This document shows positions 7,080 to 7,672 of a stretch of DNA of 7,672 nt, piece after piece. Source of the DNA: Gemmatimonadota bacterium. GTDB taxonomy: Bacteria > Gemmatimonadota > Gemmatimonadetes > Longimicrobiales > UBA6960. The stretch is taken from NCBI GenBank assembly GCA_019347995.1, contig JAHWKH010000103.1, forward strand, positions 1 to 7,672, read 5' to 3'. Positions within the stretch are counted from its first letter, which is position 1. Each line of letters opens with the position of its first letter. The position numbers were made by a program, and so were the translations under genes. The notes under the pieces were generated by a model that was given only the letters and a program-made list of their open reading frames with translations, was not told where the DNA came from and made no database searches.

Positions 7080-7616
7080 GTGAGCGAGGCACATCTCATA
7101 CGACGGGCCAGCGACGGCGACAGCCGCGCCGTGCGGGCGCTCTACGAGCGGTACGCGCCGCGGGTGTACGCGGTGGTCCGGCGCATCGCCGGCGACGACG
7201 AGGTGGCCCAGGACTATGCCCAGGAGGCGTGGATCCGGGCCATTCGCGCGCTGCCCACCTTCCGGGGTGACGCGCGCTTCTCCACGTGGCTCCACCGGAT
7301 CGCGGTGAACGCGGCCTTGCAGGCCGTGCGCAAGGCGGAGGCGCGCAGGAAGTACGAGGGTCCCATCCCGGATCAGGTCGCGGTGGCGCTGCGATCGGGC
7401 GACGCGCTCCTCCAGGAGCGTCTCGAGTGGGCCCTCGACCGGCTGCCCGACGGGATGAAGAGGGTCCTGATCCTGCATGACGTGGAGGGCTACACGCACG
7501 AGGAGATCGGGGAGACGCTGGGCGTGCACCCCGGGACTTCGAAGTCGCAGCTCCACCGTGCGCGAGCCAAGCTGCGCGAGGAGCTTCAGGAGTTCGCCGG
7601 TGAATGGGCGTCCTGA
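7080..7616 (+). CDS. ECF-type RNA polymerase sigma factor
   Basis: Alternative sigma factor of the sigma-70 extracytoplasmic-function group; it directs RNA polymerase to a small regulon, usually in response to envelope or environmental stress. It has 178 residues. Region 2 spans about 6-78: LYERYAPRVYAVVRRI (21-36) binds core, followed by DEVAQDYAQEAWIRAIRALPTF (40-61) with the usual DxxQExW-like pattern and FSTWLHRIAVNAAL (67-80) for -10 recognition. A short linker (81-112) carries no region 3. Region 4, about 113-168, has LDRLPDGMKRVLILHDVEGYTHEEIGETLGVHPGTSKSQLHRARAKL, the complete helix-turn-helix for the -35 element. The GTG at 7080 is the only start giving a whole region 2 without a long unrelated extension; GGGGGA just before it is a modest ribosome site. 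One base separates its stop from the next start, so the two genes are almost certainly co-transcribed. It is divergent from thrC. Its signal is unknown. Confidence 0.95.
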   Translation: MSEAHLIRRASDGDSRAVRALYERYAPRVYAVVRRIAGDDEVAQDYAQEAWIRAIRALPTFRGDARFSTWLHRIAVNAALQAVRKAEARRKYEGPIPDQVAVALRSGDALLQERLEWALDRLPDGMKRVLILHDVEGYTHEEIGETLGVHPGTSKSQLHRARAKLREELQEFAGEWAS

Positions 7617-7617
7617 C

Positions 7618-7672
7618 GTGAGCGACGAGCGCTTCGCCGAATTCCTGCGCCGCGCGGCGGCCGACTACCACC
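7618..7672 (+). CDS. Start of a gene coupled to the sigma factor, possibly anti-sigma factor (cut by window edge)
   Basis: Only 18 codons lie in the window, reading (V/M)SDERFAEFLRRAAADYH. The GTG at 7618 begins one base after the sigma factor's TGA, and GGGCG lies upstream, so translational coupling is likely. A gene in this position is commonly the membrane anti-sigma factor that holds the ECF sigma inactive. The visible stretch is a charged helix with no zinc-binding H-X3-C-X2-C motif, which in such proteins could lie further on. The assignment rests on position alone; the reading frame itself is likely real. Confidence 0.5.
   Translation, partial: MSDERFAEFLRRAAADYH

Noticed and set aside
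5362..7092. A 576-codon minus-strand frame overlapping thrC in another phase
   Set aside because: The product is Arg/Gly/Pro/Ala-rich and featureless, while the thrC frame carries the PLP lysine and glycine loop. It is a shadow.

Overview
The window is a GC-rich stretch of bacterial chromosome and holds eight genes, two of them cut by its edges. The best guess at the host is Gemmatimonadota, or failing that Acidobacteriota or a similar soil or marine lineage. The reasons are a PadR regulator directly upstream of an 'acidobacterial duplicated orphan permease' (ADOP-type MacB/FtsX permease), a promoter that suggests leaderless translation, and the overall codon use. This placement is inference; there is no rRNA or other taxonomic marker here.

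Layout. (1) 1-1574, minus strand: a PadR-family repressor gene and an ADOP-type ABC permease gene, probably one autoregulated operon. The permease runs off the left edge. (2) 1696-2112, minus strand: a small (2Fe-2S) ferredoxin-like protein, divergent from (3) 2192-2722, plus strand: a 176-residue exported, beta-rich protein of unknown function. The two appear to share one nearly symmetric promoter, and the plus-strand gene has almost no room for a leader. (4) 2754-6935, minus strand: thrC-like PLP enzyme, then an 83-residue single-pass membrane protein, then ligD, a three-domain non-homologous end-joining ligase with domain order phosphoesterase-ligase-polymerase. (5) 7080-7672, plus strand: an ECF sigma factor, divergent from thrC, followed one base later by the start of a gene that may encode its anti-sigma partner, cut by the right edge.

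How the genes relate. Only padR with the permease, and the sigma factor with the gene after it, look like functional pairs. ThrC (amino-acid synthesis), the small membrane protein and LigD (break repair) seem to be neighbours by co-transcription rather than by pathway, and no ku gene is visible. I found no rRNA, tRNA, CRISPR array, insertion sequence, phage gene or origin, and no convincing rho-independent terminator. This is mostly an ordinary chromosomal region. The regulatory sequences at 1626-1667 and 2155-2194 are the parts most worth a second look.
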